Shown here piece after piece: positions 1 to 8,828 of a DNA stretch of 64,000 bases. A program made the position numbers and the translations under genes. The notes beneath the pieces are model-generated. The model had not been told where the DNA came from. It ran no database searches and saw only the letters and a list, made by a program, of their open reading frames with translations. This DNA is from Lentzea albida. Its GTDB lineage: Bacteria > Actinomycetota > Actinomycetes > Mycobacteriales > Pseudonocardiaceae. Each line of letters opens with the position of its first letter. The stretch's first letter is position 1. Location of the stretch: contig NZ_FOFV01000014.1 in NCBI RefSeq assembly GCF_900111005.1, positions 62,001 through 126,000 of the forward strand. The letters run 5' to 3'.

Positions 1-557
1 GTAGTCGAGGATCCGGCGTCCCCTGCGCGATCTCGGGGCCGGGGCGGAACGGCGCCGGGCGGCGGGGAGGCTCTGCGCCGCAACCCTGTTCCGCTTTCGG
101 TGATGAACCTGCCGTCGTACTGCCACGGCCCTCTTCCTCGGCCGACAACGGTCCTTTGTGGACTTCAATGGCAGTGCACGGATTTCGAGTCTCTTTCGCT
201 CCGCAATCGGCGACGTGCGGTTCGCTCGCCTGGGTTGGCACATTTTTGTCCATTGTGGCGGCAGCGGCGTGCGTCGGGTGTGTTCGCCCGTTCCAGTGAA
301 GTTCTGGGCGGGGTTCGTCCCGGTTGGACGCTGGTGGCCAGGCCATTGGCGAAGGTGGTCGCTATTCCAGGCCGTTGCGAAGACTTCGATGTGCCGGTGT
401 GGACTGTTAACGGAATTTCTCGCGTCGTCGATACGACGGTCGACGAGTGATCGTCACCGCTGCGTACAGAAACGAACGTCTTCCGCGGTGTGCTGAACCG
501 ATGTGCGTTCGGGCTGCCGATAATCCTTGCAGCTGCGAAAGAGGGATGTGATGCACG
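1..557. other. Left edge, no confident gene
   Basis: I see no reading frame here with convincing protein character on either strand. The first ~90 bases on the minus strand translate to a basic stretch ending RRGRRILDY, which resembles the cytoplasmic start of some actinobacterial penicillin-binding proteins and could be the 5' end of a gene leaving the window, but no good start codon is visible. The segment from about 130 to 555 is less GC-rich than the genes and probably holds the promoter for the FHA operon that follows. Confidence 0.4.
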
Positions 558-1262
558 ATGTGGGCACTGCTGCACCGAGCCCGCGTTGCATTTGCGAATG
601 GTCGTGCGGATCCCGCAGGGCTGTCCGCGGCGGACGGTGAGTTCCGCAACCGCCGTCAGGTGCTGCTACGTCGTGCGGCGCGCGCTGTGATGTCGTTGCC
701 GGACAGCGACAAGACCCGGTTCGTGGTCCTGTGCGTGCATCCCGCGGACATGGCGCTCGTGGGCCGCGACCTGATCGATGACGAGCGGTCGTTGAACGTC
801 CAGGTGCTGGAGTTGGGCGGTGCCGCGGTCCGGATCCGGGAGTACCGCGAGGACTCCGGCGTCCTGCTGGGCAGAGCGCGGGTGACGATCGCGGGGCAGG
901 ACGGGCCGAAGCCCGTCACGCACCTGCTGGAGCCGGGGGAGCCGGCTCGCGTGGGGCCGAGGCAGCAGGCGCGGCTCGTCTCGATCGACGCGCCGGGGCA
1001 GTGCTTCTCCCTGCCGGCCGGGGGAGGCGTGATCGGCAGGGACGCGGACGAGTGCGAGATCGTTCTGGACCTGCCCACGGTCTCCCGCAGGCACGTGCGG
1101 ATCGCGCCTCGGCTCGGCGGCTTCACCGTCGAGGACCTCAACAGCGCGAACGGGATGACGATCAACTCCCGGACGACCGAGCTCGGAGTGCTGGTCCACG
1201 GCGACATCCTCGGGCTCGGCAGGAAGGTTCGGTTGCGGTTGGAGCTGCATGGGAACGCCTGA
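558..1262 (+). CDS. FHA domain protein
   Basis: Predicted 234-residue cytoplasmic protein with one C-terminal forkhead-associated domain at about residues 149-230. The phosphothreonine-binding signature is intact: GRD, then SRRH about 20 residues later, then the NG turn (SANGMTIN). The N-terminal 140 residues match nothing I recognise. FHA domains read Ser/Thr phosphorylation, and a kinase-like protein is encoded two genes downstream, so this is probably one of its partners or substrates. The next gene overlaps it by 14 bases, indicating an operon. An in-frame ATG at 690 is an alternative start; the earlier ATG is kept because the extra 44 residues look protein-like and a weak AGAGGG lies upstream. 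Confidence 0.8.
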   Translation: MWALLHRARVAFANGRADPAGLSAADGEFRNRRQVLLRRAARAVMSLPDSDKTRFVVLCVHPADMALVGRDLIDDERSLNVQVLELGGAAVRIREYREDSGVLLGRARVTIAGQDGPKPVTHLLEPGEPARVGPRQQARLVSIDAPGQCFSLPAGGGVIGRDADECEIVLDLPTVSRRHVRIAPRLGGFTVEDLNSANGMTINSRTTELGVLVHGDILGLGRKVRLRLELHGNA

Positions 1263-2064
1263 CGCCGAGGACTTCGTCCCGGCACCGGGTGAGTCCGTCG
1301 TGGCGGTGTGGCGTGACGACCGCTGCGTGCACGTGGTCAGGCTCGGGCTCGACGAGGACCTGCTCGTCGGCCGCGGGACCGATCTCGGCGACGACCGGGT
1401 CAGCGCCCGGTCACGGGTCCTGCGCATCCCGTCCGACCAGTCGTTCATCTCGCGCAAACACCTCGTTGTGCGCAACGGCGTCTCGGCCGCCTCCCTCTTC
1501 GTGCTCGCTGAAGTGCGCAATCCGGGCAAGACGAGGCACTGGGGTGAGCTGACCTGGCGCTCCGTCGGCGCGGGCAGCCGGGTGGAACCGCGGCACGGTC
1601 TGCTGGCGTTCCGGCTTCCCGACCGCCCGGCCTGGGTGCTCACGGTGCACTCCGGCGATCGGCGAGCCGGTCGTGGCCCGCTCGCCGGTCCGGACGACGA
1701 GATCACCGAACTCGAAGGCGCGCCACCGCCGATCGTGGTCTCGCCCACGCAACGCGAGGCGTTGGTCGTGCCGCTGATCGATGCCGTCCGCTGGCCTCCC
1801 TCGGCCGAGCCGGGGCGAGTGCGGGCCTGGTCCGAGGTGCCGGGTGGCGCGTCCCACCGGGTCGCCTACCACCGGCTCGCCGCGGCGGCCGACGCGAACG
1901 CCGCGTTCCCGTGGTCCGACATCGGCCGCAGGGGCGCGGATCCCGAGCTGCTCGAAGACCTCGTCGTCACGGGATCGATCAGTTACGCCGATGTCCGGCG
2001 CCTCCGTCCGTGGCGCCTGTCCGCGCCGGAGGGTCTCGTTTCCGCCGTTCAGCACGAGAACTGA
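1249..2064 (+). CDS. FHA-like protein of the kinase operon
   Basis: Predicted 271 residues. The N-terminal third carries an FHA-like pattern: VGRG near residue 40 and ISRKH about 30 residues later, so a phosphopeptide-binding fold is likely, although spacing is looser than in the upstream protein and no clear NG turn is seen. The C-terminal half is unrecognised; it is charged, has no membrane segments, and ends in a region resembling a small helical module. It overlaps the upstream FHA gene and lies 16 bases before the kinase gene, so all three are probably co-transcribed. Presumed role: a second phospho-dependent adaptor for the same kinase. Confidence 0.7.
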   Translation: MGTPDAEDFVPAPGESVVAVWRDDRCVHVVRLGLDEDLLVGRGTDLGDDRVSARSRVLRIPSDQSFISRKHLVVRNGVSAASLFVLAEVRNPGKTRHWGELTWRSVGAGSRVEPRHGLLAFRLPDRPAWVLTVHSGDRRAGRGPLAGPDDEITELEGAPPPIVVSPTQREALVVPLIDAVRWPPSAEPGRVRAWSEVPGGASHRVAYHRLAAAADANAAFPWSDIGRRGADPELLEDLVVTGSISYADVRRLRPWRLSAPEGLVSAVQHEN

Positions 2065-2080
2065 GTGAGGTAGGACCACA

Positions 2081-4585
2081 GTGAACAGCCCTGGTCTGGA
2101 GTCCGACGTGCTGGCGACGGCCAAGCCCCGCTGGCCCCTGCAGCCGATCTGGTTGCTGGGAAACGGTTTCGCGTGGCTCGGCGGCGCGTCCTGGCGCGGG
2201 ATCACCAGCCGGCACGACCGTTCGTCGTACCAGTTGTCCGGCTTCTTCGTGCTCCTGAACGGCTTCATCGCCTGGGGCCTGTTCTCGCTCGCCGCGGTCG
2301 GCATGGGGGTGGCGCCGAGTTTCGCCGCGGCGCTGCCCTACACGTTCGCGTGGGGTCTGTTCGTCGCGCTGTTCGACCGGGCCATCTCGGCGAGGACGGT
2401 CGACCCGTCGCAGGGCAAGGGCGTCACCACGACCGGTTACGTCGTGCGCGGACTGGTCGCCTGCATGTTGGGATTCATCATCGCGGAGGCGGGCGCGATG
2501 GCGTTCTTCCGGGACGACATCGAGCGAACGATGCGCGACACGATCTCCCGCCAGGTGCAGGACTCGGCGGTCGGTGTCCTCGGTACCCAGGACGCCCCTA
2601 CCGCCAGAGCGGCTGCGCTCGACGAGATGCGCGGGCAACGCGACAAGTTGCAGAACGACCTGACCGCGGCCGAGGCGAAAGCGGCCGAAGCGGGCCGCAT
2701 CGCCGTGTGTGAACGTGAGCCGGACGGCTGCGACGACCTCGTGCGAGCCGGCAAGGTCACCGGGAAGCGCGGCGAGGGGGACAAGACTCGGCTGCGCGAC
2801 GCGGAGAAGGCCGCGGCCGAAGCGGAACGGGACAAGGCGCGCCAGGAGTGGGAGACCAAGGGCAAACCGCTCGACCCCAAGATCAGCGAGCTGGAGAAGA
2901 AGCTCGCCGAGGAGGTCGGTGTGGTCACCACGGCCGCGCAGGCCAGCCAGGGCATGCCCGCCCGCTGGCGCGCGATGCTCGACTTCACCAGGAAAGACCC
3001 GGCCGCGGCGTTCCTGCACCTGCTCATCGTGGTCTTCTGCGTGCTGCTCGACCTGGTCCCGTTGCTGCTCAAGATCTGGAGGGGGCAGACGGGCTACGAC
3101 ATGAACGTGGTGGCGAGCCGGAACCTGACCCGCGCCAGACTCGACCGCGCGGTCATCAAGGACCGCTTGACCGGCGACGCGGAGATCGAGGAGGTGAGGG
3201 TGATGGCGGCGGCACGCCTGGAGATCGTGACGAAGCGGGAGAAGCGCAGGGTCGAGGCGGCACTGGCGCGGCTGGACGCTGAACCGCTCCCCGACGACGA
3301 GCCGGCGGCCCCGGTCGAGCAGCCCGGCCCCGCCGACCGCGCCGACAGCGGCGCGGAGCCCGACGCCGGTGAGGACATGCAGATCCCCGATCACTGGAGC
3401 GACGAGGACCGGGAGCTGGTGACGCACCTCTTCGCGGGCCGCTACCGCGCGATCGAACCGCTGGAGGGAGCGGACCGCGGTGCGTTCGGCCGCATGCTGC
3501 TCGGCCGCGACCTCCAGACGCGCAAGCGCGTCGTCATCAAGGCCGTCCGCGACCAGGAGGGCGACCAGCGGAAGCTGTTCCGCAGCCCGCTGCGCCGCAT
3601 GTGGCAGCGCGAGATCGAGGCGGCGGCCAAGCTGCACCACCAGAACATCGGTCAGATCCTCGCCTCCGGACGTGAGCTCGGCTACCTGTGGACGGTCTCC
3701 CCGCTCTACCAACCGGGCAGCCTGGTGCAGTGGATCGAGAGCACGACCGAGCGGTCGATGAACGCCTACACGCTGAGGCACTCGATCGACCACGTCCTGC
3801 AGCTGACCAGGGCGCTGGTCCACGCCCACAACAAGAAGGTCACCCATGGCGACATCAAGCCGACGAACGCCGTCCTGGACGGCCCGACGCTGATGCTGGT
3901 GGACTGGGGCTTCGCCCGTGTGCTGAACCAGGTCGAGCAGAACGACGAGGCCTTCGGGGGCACCCCGCTCTACACGGCGCCGGAGGCGCTGCTGCGCCGC
4001 GACTTCGACGCCGAGCTGGCGGACGTCTACTCGATCGGCGCCACCTGGTACTTCCTGCTCACCGGCCGACCTCCGTACCACGACGTCCCGAGAGACCTGG
4101 GAGCGAAGGAGATCGCGAGGCGGATCTCCGACGGCAAGGTCAAGTGCGAACGGCTCGACGAGCTGGTCCCGGCACTGCCGAGCCAGGTCGTCTCGCTCGT
4201 GCACGACCTGATCGAGGTCGTTCCGCGGCACCGCCTGTCGTTCGACCGGGATGAGCGGCCGGCGATGCGGCTGGAGCGCGCCATCAAGGAGATCGAGCCC
4301 CTGCTGGGCTCGACCAGCGGGTTCTCGGCGCCGGTCGGCCCCGAGGCGGCGGGCAGGCGCTCCGCGGTGAGCGCTCTGCCTCGCACTCTGCTGGAGGACA
4401 CGAGTTCGCAGCTCGACGCGGATGCCGCCAAGCCGGCCCACACCGCCACCAACGGCCGTCTGGAGACGCCGATGCCGACGCAGCTCGACAGCACGGCGTT
4501 GCTGGACGGCACCACAAGGCTGAACGGTGCCGCCGTCCCGGAACTGGCAGCGACTCGGCAGGAGGACGATGTGACGGAGCTTTGA
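2081..4585 (+). CDS. DUF4407 membrane protein fused to Ser/Thr kinase domain
   Basis: Predicted 834 residues, GTG start preceded by GTGAGGTAGG. The N-terminal ~330 residues form a DUF4407-type module: hydrophobic segments near residues 55-75, 85-105 and 123-140, a long charged, probably coiled region (about 180-290), and another membrane segment near 305-330. A eukaryotic-type protein kinase domain follows from about 453 to 740. Visible kinase features are the VAIK-like lysine (VVIKAV), the catalytic loop HGDIKPTN near 589 and the activation segment with APE-like TAPEAL near 631. The Mg-binding DFG is DWG, seen in some functional kinases. The N-lobe glycine loop is weak. DUF4407 plus kinase in one chain, after two FHA genes, suggests a membrane phosphosignalling unit. 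Confidence 0.85.
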   Translation: MNSPGLESDVLATAKPRWPLQPIWLLGNGFAWLGGASWRGITSRHDRSSYQLSGFFVLLNGFIAWGLFSLAAVGMGVAPSFAAALPYTFAWGLFVALFDRAISARTVDPSQGKGVTTTGYVVRGLVACMLGFIIAEAGAMAFFRDDIERTMRDTISRQVQDSAVGVLGTQDAPTARAAALDEMRGQRDKLQNDLTAAEAKAAEAGRIAVCEREPDGCDDLVRAGKVTGKRGEGDKTRLRDAEKAAAEAERDKARQEWETKGKPLDPKISELEKKLAEEVGVVTTAAQASQGMPARWRAMLDFTRKDPAAAFLHLLIVVFCVLLDLVPLLLKIWRGQTGYDMNVVASRNLTRARLDRAVIKDRLTGDAEIEEVRVMAAARLEIVTKREKRRVEAALARLDAEPLPDDEPAAPVEQPGPADRADSGAEPDAGEDMQIPDHWSDEDRELVTHLFAGRYRAIEPLEGADRGAFGRMLLGRDLQTRKRVVIKAVRDQEGDQRKLFRSPLRRMWQREIEAAAKLHHQNIGQILASGRELGYLWTVSPLYQPGSLVQWIESTTERSMNAYTLRHSIDHVLQLTRALVHAHNKKVTHGDIKPTNAVLDGPTLMLVDWGFARVLNQVEQNDEAFGGTPLYTAPEALLRRDFDAELADVYSIGATWYFLLTGRPPYHDVPRDLGAKEIARRISDGKVKCERLDELVPALPSQVVSLVHDLIEVVPRHRLSFDRDERPAMRLERAIKEIEPLLGSTSGFSAPVGPEAAGRRSAVSALPRTLLEDTSSQLDADAAKPAHTATNGRLETPMPTQLDSTALLDGTTRLNGAAVPELAATRQEDDVTEL

Positions 4586-4725
4586 CGTCCTGGCTCGTCG
4601 CGAACGTTCCTGCCTGACGGGACCGGTAGCAGCAGGGGTGCACGTGCCGATCGGCGCCCCTGCGGGCATGACCTCCGGCGTGCGACGTGGCCGGTCGGGA
4701 CTTCGGCGCACGCAGGCGCTTTTCC

Positions 4726-4731
4726 TAGCGT
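4726..4731 (+). promoter_or_regulatory. Candidate -10 box (leaderless) for 4739 gene
   Basis: TAGCGT lies 7 bases before the GTG start at 4739, with no Shine-Dalgarno between. This is the spacing expected if transcription begins at or next to the start codon. No clear -35 is visible. Confidence 0.4.
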
Positions 4732-4738
4732 CGGTGGC

Positions 4739-5302
4739 GTGACGGACAACAGGATCGTCTTGCCGAGGTTCGGGGCGGTGTGCGGGGTGGTGCTCGCGCT
4801 GTCCATCGGGGTGCCGGGGGCCGTGGAGGCCTTCACCGGGGAGACGGCGTTCACCAGCGCGGTGATCGGGCTGGGGACGGCGTTCGGGGTGCCCGCGGTG
4901 CTGGCGTTGCACGGGCACCAAGCGCACGCGTCGGGGCGGTTCGGGGTGTTCGCCTTCGGGGCGAACCTGCTCGGGCTCGGGGTGTTCACCGGGGTGGCGT
5001 TCGCCTTGAACCTCGTGGTGTTCTTCCTGGAACCGGGGTCGGTGGTGCCGTTCACCCAGGTGGTGCTGAAGGCCGGGTCGCTGGTGTTCGTGGCCGGCTC
5101 CGCGTTGTTCGGGGCGTCGATGGTGCGGGCGAAGGTGTTCCCCGCGGTGCCGGCCTGGGGTTACGGGATCGGGTTCGTGTCGCTGGCGGTGTTCGCGGTG
5201 CTGCCGGACACGCCGGTGTCGGCGCTGGTGCACGTGGCGTGCGCGGCGGTGCTGGTGTGGCTTTCGGTGACGGTCTGGTCCGCTCGGCCGGCACTAGCCT
5301 GA
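4739..5302 (+). CDS. Polytopic membrane protein
   Basis: Predicted 187 residues, almost entirely hydrophobic, with about six membrane segments and short loops; no catalytic motif is visible. I do not recognise the family. GTG start, probably leaderless. It ends 5 bases before the start of a histidine kinase gene that has its own -10-like box, so it may be co-expressed with that two-component system. An accessory membrane partner or target of the kinase is possible, but nothing in the sequence proves it. Confidence 0.65.
   Translation: MTDNRIVLPRFGAVCGVVLALSIGVPGAVEAFTGETAFTSAVIGLGTAFGVPAVLALHGHQAHASGRFGVFAFGANLLGLGVFTGVAFALNLVVFFLEPGSVVPFTQVVLKAGSLVFVAGSALFGASMVRAKVFPAVPAWGYGIGFVSLAVFAVLPDTPVSALVHVACAAVLVWLSVTVWSARPALA
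5295..5300 (+). promoter_or_regulatory. Candidate -10 box (leaderless) for histidine kinase
   Basis: TAGCCT sits 7 bases before the ATG at 5308 and overlaps the end of the preceding gene; no ribosome-binding site is seen. Confidence 0.35.
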
Positions 5303-5307
5303 GCGGC

Positions 5308-6402
5308 ATGTGGACCTCGCGACCGGCGTTCTGGGTGTCGCCCGTGATGTGCGCGGCGGTGCTGGTCGCGGGTGTGTACGCGGCGGTGTCGGGGCTTGGT
5401 CGCACCAACGTGCCGTTGCTGGCCGGTGGGCTGGCGGTGCTCGTGGTCGTGGACCTCGTCGAGTTCCGGCGGTACCCGGTGCGCACGCCGAGGCGCGTCG
5501 CGGCGGGACTGCTGGTGCTGCGGGTGGTCGTGTACGTCGGACTGGCCCATGTGGACGGTTCGGGGCTGGCGCGGGTGCTGTTGCTGCTCGTGCCGTTCAC
5601 GGCCTACTTCGCGTTCGGGCCGGGGGTGGCGATCGGGTTGGCCGCGGCCTGCCTGGCGGTGGCCGTGGTGAGCACGCCCGACTGGTACGCGCACGTCGAA
5701 CAGGCGTCGGACCTGGTGATGTTCGCGGTGGGGCTGGTGCTCACCATCACGATGGCCGCGGTGGCCGTGCGGGAACGCGACGGGCGGATCCGGCTGCAGG
5801 AGTCGCATCGGACGGTCGCGGAGCTGTCGGCGGCGGCGGAACGGGCTCGGGTGGCGCGGGACCTGCACGACGACCTCGGCCACCACCTGACGGCGATCGT
5901 GGTGCTGCTGGAGAAGGCCGCCGTGTTCCACGACCGCGAACCCGGCACGGCCAAGACCGCGGTGCTCGACGCCGAACGGTCCGCGCGGAGGGCGCTGGGG
6001 GAGGTGCGGGAGTCGGTCCGGTCGCTGCGGTCGTTCCACCTGCCGTCCGCGCTGGACGAACTCGTTGCGGGACAAGGGGATGTGACGCTGACCGTCAGCG
6101 GGTCGCCGGAGCGGCACGACACCGGTGCGTTGCACGCGCTGTACCGGGCGGCGCAGGAGGGCATCACGAACTCGCGCCGGCACGCCGCCGCGACGCGCAT
6201 CGACGTCGCGGTCGAGCTCGACGCCGAGCGGGCACGGCTGGTCGTGGCCGATGATGGACGGGGCATGGGTGCCGCGGCGGAGGGGCTCGGGTTGCTCGGG
6301 ATGCGGGAACGGGTCGCGCTCGCCGGCGGCAGGGTCGACCTCGCCAGCACGGCGGCGGGGACGCGGCTGACCGTCACGATCCCCGTGGCGAGGCCGGCGT
6401 GA
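5308..6402 (+). CDS. NarL-type sensor histidine kinase
   Basis: Predicted 364 residues. The first ~150 residues contain about five membrane segments; the rest is a HisKA_3/HATPase kinase core. The phosphoacceptor box reads [17 protein letters not shown], and the ATP-binding part shows the N-box-like [17 protein letters not shown] and GLLGMRERV. It should sense an unknown envelope signal and phosphorylate the regulator whose gene overlaps its end by 4 bases (GTGA). The ATG at 5308 is chosen because the frame is open far upstream only inside the previous gene; the membrane region begins right after this ATG. Confidence 0.9.
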   Translation: MWTSRPAFWVSPVMCAAVLVAGVYAAVSGLGRTNVPLLAGGLAVLVVVDLVEFRRYPVRTPRRVAAGLLVLRVVVYVGLAHVDGSGLARVLLLLVPFTAYFAFGPGVAIGLAAACLAVAVVSTPDWYAHVEQASDLVMFAVGLVLTITMAAVAVRERDGRIRLQESHRTVAELSAAAERARVARDLHDDLGHHLTAIVVLLEKAAVFHDREPGTAKTAVLDAERSARRALGEVRESVRSLRSFHLPSALDELVAGQGDVTLTVSGSPERHDTGALHALYRAAQEGITNSRRHAAATRIDVAVELDAERARLVVADDGRGMGAAAEGLGLLGMRERVALAGGRVDLASTAAGTRLTVTIPVARPA

Positions 6403-7022
6403 CGCGCGTGCTGGTCGTCGACGACCAGCGGCTGATCCGCGAGGGCATCGCGTCGTTGCTCGGGATCCAGCCCGGCGTCGAGGTCGTCGGCACCGCCGCC
6501 GACGGGCACGAGGCCGTGGAGCAGGCCGTGCTGCTGGCGCCGGACGTGGTGCTCATGGACGTGCGGATGCCGGGGATGGACGGCGTCGAGGCGGTGGCGT
6601 CGCTGCGCAGGCGGGCGCCCGCGTGCAAGGTCGTCATGCTGACGACGTTCGACGACGAGGACTACGTCGTGCGGTCGCTGCGGGCGGGCGCGAGCGGGTA
6701 CCTGCTCAAGGACCTGCCGTCGCAGGAGCTCGCCGCGGCGGTCAAGCTGGCCGCGGCGGGGGTGGCGCAGTTCGACCCGGCCGCGGCGGCACGGCTGGCG
6801 GCGGTGCTGGACAGGTCCGGTGGTGAGCGCGAACCGCTGACCGTGCGCGAGGTCGAGGTGCTGCGGCTGGTCGCGAGCGGGGCGACGAACAAGGAGATCG
6901 CCGAGCGGTTGTACCTGTCCGAGGGCACGGTGAAGAACCACATCTCGCGCATTCTGGGCAGGCTCGGACTGCGGGACAGGACACAAGCGGCGCTTTATGC
7001 CCAGTCGCGCGGACTTGTGTAA
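6399..7022 (+). CDS. NarL/LuxR-type response regulator
   Basis: Predicted 207 residues. Receiver domain at residues 1-120 with acidic pocket VDD near the N-terminus, phosphoacceptor aspartate in [10 protein letters not shown] and conserved lysine in YLLKDL. A C-terminal LuxR-type helix-turn-helix ([20 protein letters not shown]) follows. The GTG start overlaps the kinase stop codon, so translation is coupled. It is the cognate partner of the upstream kinase. Targets are unknown; the flanking membrane protein and the secreted protein downstream are reasonable candidates. Confidence 0.92.
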   Translation: MTRVLVVDDQRLIREGIASLLGIQPGVEVVGTAADGHEAVEQAVLLAPDVVLMDVRMPGMDGVEAVASLRRRAPACKVVMLTTFDDEDYVVRSLRAGASGYLLKDLPSQELAAAVKLAAAGVAQFDPAAAARLAAVLDRSGGEREPLTVREVEVLRLVASGATNKEIAERLYLSEGTVKNHISRILGRLGLRDRTQAALYAQSRGLV

Positions 7023-7054
7023 CGACGCGTCGCGATCGCCACGATGTGGCGGCC

Positions 7055-7774
7055 ATGACCGTTTTCACGCAGCTGTCGAAGGCTGCCGCGATCGCGGCCG
7101 GCACCCTGCTGGTGGTGTCCGCGTGCGGCACGCGGGAGCCCACCGAACTCGCGGCCGTCGCCTCCACCACGAGGACCACGGCCACCACGGCCGTCACCAC
7201 GACGACCACGACGACGACCCCTCCGCCGGTCACCGTGCAGTCCGTTGTGGACGGTCGGACGGTCGTGCTGTCCAGTGGGGTCAAGGTTCAGGTCTCGGGG
7301 CTCGCGGCGCCGGGTGAGTGCTGGGCGGGGTCGGCGACCGACTTCGCGACGAAGAGGTTGGTGGGCAAGGCCGTCCGGGTGGTGGCGTCGGGCCTGCCCG
7401 CCGATGCCGTGGTGTCGAGCCTGCAGGTGGTGGGTGGCGGGGACTACGCGATCCTCGCCGTGAGCGAGGGCGCCGCGCGTGCGGCGGCGGGGGCGGGAGC
7501 GGCGATCGAGGCCGCGGAGGCGGCTGCCAAGACGGCCGCGCTGGGCTTCTGGGGACCGTCGTGTGGCGGCCTCGACGTGAAGCCCGCACCTCCTGCACCG
7601 CAACCCGTCGCACCGCAGCCGCAGCCGCAACCTCAGCCGGTACCGGTTCCCGCGCCCGCCTACTTCGCGAACTGCGCCGCGGCCAAGGCGGCCGGCGCGG
7701 CACCGCTGCACCGGGGATCACCCGGCTACCGCGCGGGGCTCGACCGGGACGGGGACGGCGTCGCCTGCGAGTGA
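7055..7774 (+). CDS. Lipoprotein with nuclease-like and Excalibur domains
   Basis: Predicted 239 residues. A signal peptide ends in the lipobox VVSAC, so it should be anchored outside the membrane. A Thr/Pro-rich linker follows, then a region resembling the staphylococcal-nuclease OB fold (VVDGRTVVLSSGVKVQVSGL... ECWAGSAT), without an obvious full set of nuclease catalytic residues. The C-terminus is an Excalibur calcium-binding domain with FANCAAAKAAG and the DRDGDGVACE loop. A Pro/Gln-rich linker separates the two. ATG 7055 is preferred over GTG 7046 because both give the same signal peptide and ATG is closer to the charged n-region. Probably a calcium-dependent surface protein; the enzymatic role is uncertain. 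Confidence 0.75.
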   Translation: MTVFTQLSKAAAIAAGTLLVVSACGTREPTELAAVASTTRTTATTAVTTTTTTTTPPPVTVQSVVDGRTVVLSSGVKVQVSGLAAPGECWAGSATDFATKRLVGKAVRVVASGLPADAVVSSLQVVGGGDYAILAVSEGAARAAAGAGAAIEAAEAAAKTAALGFWGPSCGGLDVKPAPPAPQPVAPQPQPQPQPVPVPAPAYFANCAAAKAAGAAPLHRGSPGYRAGLDRDGDGVACE

Positions 7775-7787
7775 CCCGGCACCTCAC

Positions 7788-7821
7788 CCGCTGACACTTC
7801 GGTGGCCCCCGGTGTCAGCGG
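7788..7821 (+). terminator. Stem-loop after Excalibur lipoprotein gene
   Basis: Perfect 10-bp stem CCGCTGACAC / GTGTCAGCGG at 7788-7797 and 7812-7821 with a 14-base loop, 14 bases after the stop codon. There is no U-tract, as is common for actinobacterial terminators. Confidence 0.6.
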
Positions 7822-7906
7822 AATGTCAGCGCCTCGCGGAATTCTTCGGCCGTAACGAAGATTCCCCTGCACAGGCCGGGGGACCTGTGAGCGAAAAGGG
7901 TCGATC

Positions 7907-8773
7907 GTGCTGAAGAAGTTCACCTTTGTGGCGTTGATGGGCGCGCTGGTCACCGCGTCCTTCGGTGCCGGTGTCGCCAACGCGGCGACGGAGCGCAACG
8001 GTTCCTGCGAGTCGGGCGAGTTCTGCCTCTACTACAACAGCGACCAGGCCGGTTCGGTGTCCGACTTCGCGGGCTCGGTCGCGGACTACGGCGACTCGCA
8101 GCCGAGCTGCTACGAGTTCAAGAGCGCGGGCAACGGCCAGGGCGTGTGCGTGAAGAACAACGCCGCGTCGGTCTGGAACAAGACGAACAAGGCCGTCACG
8201 GTCTTCTACAACAGCAACTACGGTGGCGCGAAGCAGACGTTCGCGGCCGGCGCCAAGGGCAACCTGAAGGCCGAGCTCAAGAACGAGAACGCCTCGCACC
8301 GCATCGGTGACGCCGGGGGCGACCCGGATCCGGCTCCGGGCACCTACCCGGCGCCGGAGGCGAACCCGCACCCGGAGGCGACGGCGAAGGCGCCCAACGC
8401 GACCAAGCGGACGCAGTTCATCGACGACCAGATCGCCTCCAAGACCGGCGAGAAGCAGTGCTGGGTGGGCGACTACCGCAGCTACGAGTCGGCGACGAGC
8501 AACCACAACACGGGCAACGCGCTCGACTGCACCATCTCGAACGCGATCGGCACCTACCCGACCGAGTCGCAGAAGGCCCAGGGCTGGAAGCTGGCCTACT
8601 GGCTGCAGAAGTACGCGTCGAAGCTCGACGTCCGCTACGTGATCTGGCAGGGCAAGATCTGGAGCGTCGCCCGCGCGTCCGAGGGCTGGCGCACCTACAC
8701 CGCCGGCACCGGTGTCACCAACGGTCACTACGACCACGTGCACGTCTCCGTGCAGAACCCGCACGGCGACTGA
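7907..8773 (+). CDS. Secreted I36-inhibitor/peptidase-like fusion
   Basis: Predicted 288 residues, GTG start with AAAAGGG 6 bases upstream. A Sec signal peptide ends near ANA-ATE. Residues ~30-115 resemble the peptidase inhibitor family I36 / crystallin-like fold of actinobacterial secreted proteins (cysteines, FCLYYNSD, VFYNSNYGG). A Pro/Glu-rich linker leads to a C-terminal domain (about 165-288) of the ARB-07466 / M15-like type, with NHNTGNALDC and HYDHVHVSV resembling the metal-binding histidine clusters of D-Ala-D-Ala peptidases. It is therefore probably exported and acts on, or binds, cell wall. Which part is catalytic cannot be settled from the sequence. Confidence 0.8.
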   Translation: MLKKFTFVALMGALVTASFGAGVANAATERNGSCESGEFCLYYNSDQAGSVSDFAGSVADYGDSQPSCYEFKSAGNGQGVCVKNNAASVWNKTNKAVTVFYNSNYGGAKQTFAAGAKGNLKAELKNENASHRIGDAGGDPDPAPGTYPAPEANPHPEATAKAPNATKRTQFIDDQIASKTGEKQCWVGDYRSYESATSNHNTGNALDCTISNAIGTYPTESQKAQGWKLAYWLQKYASKLDVRYVIWQGKIWSVARASEGWRTYTAGTGVTNGHYDHVHVSVQNPHGD

Positions 8774-8789
8774 TCTGAGCGGACCGAAG

Positions 8790-8819
8790 AAGGCGAGCGC
8801 ACTCCGGTGCGCTCGCCTT
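8790..8819. terminator. Bidirectional terminator between convergent genes
   Basis: Perfect 13-bp stem AAGGCGAGCGCAC / GTGCGCTCGCCTT with a TCCG loop, and A/T runs on each side, so it can serve the secreted-protein gene and the convergent PucR gene. Confidence 0.85.
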
Positions 8820-8828
8820 TCAGGCGTT

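Noticed and set aside
1979-5233. 1084-residue minus-strand open frame.
   Set aside because: Antisense to the DUF4407-kinase gene and the next membrane gene, with no domain-like content.
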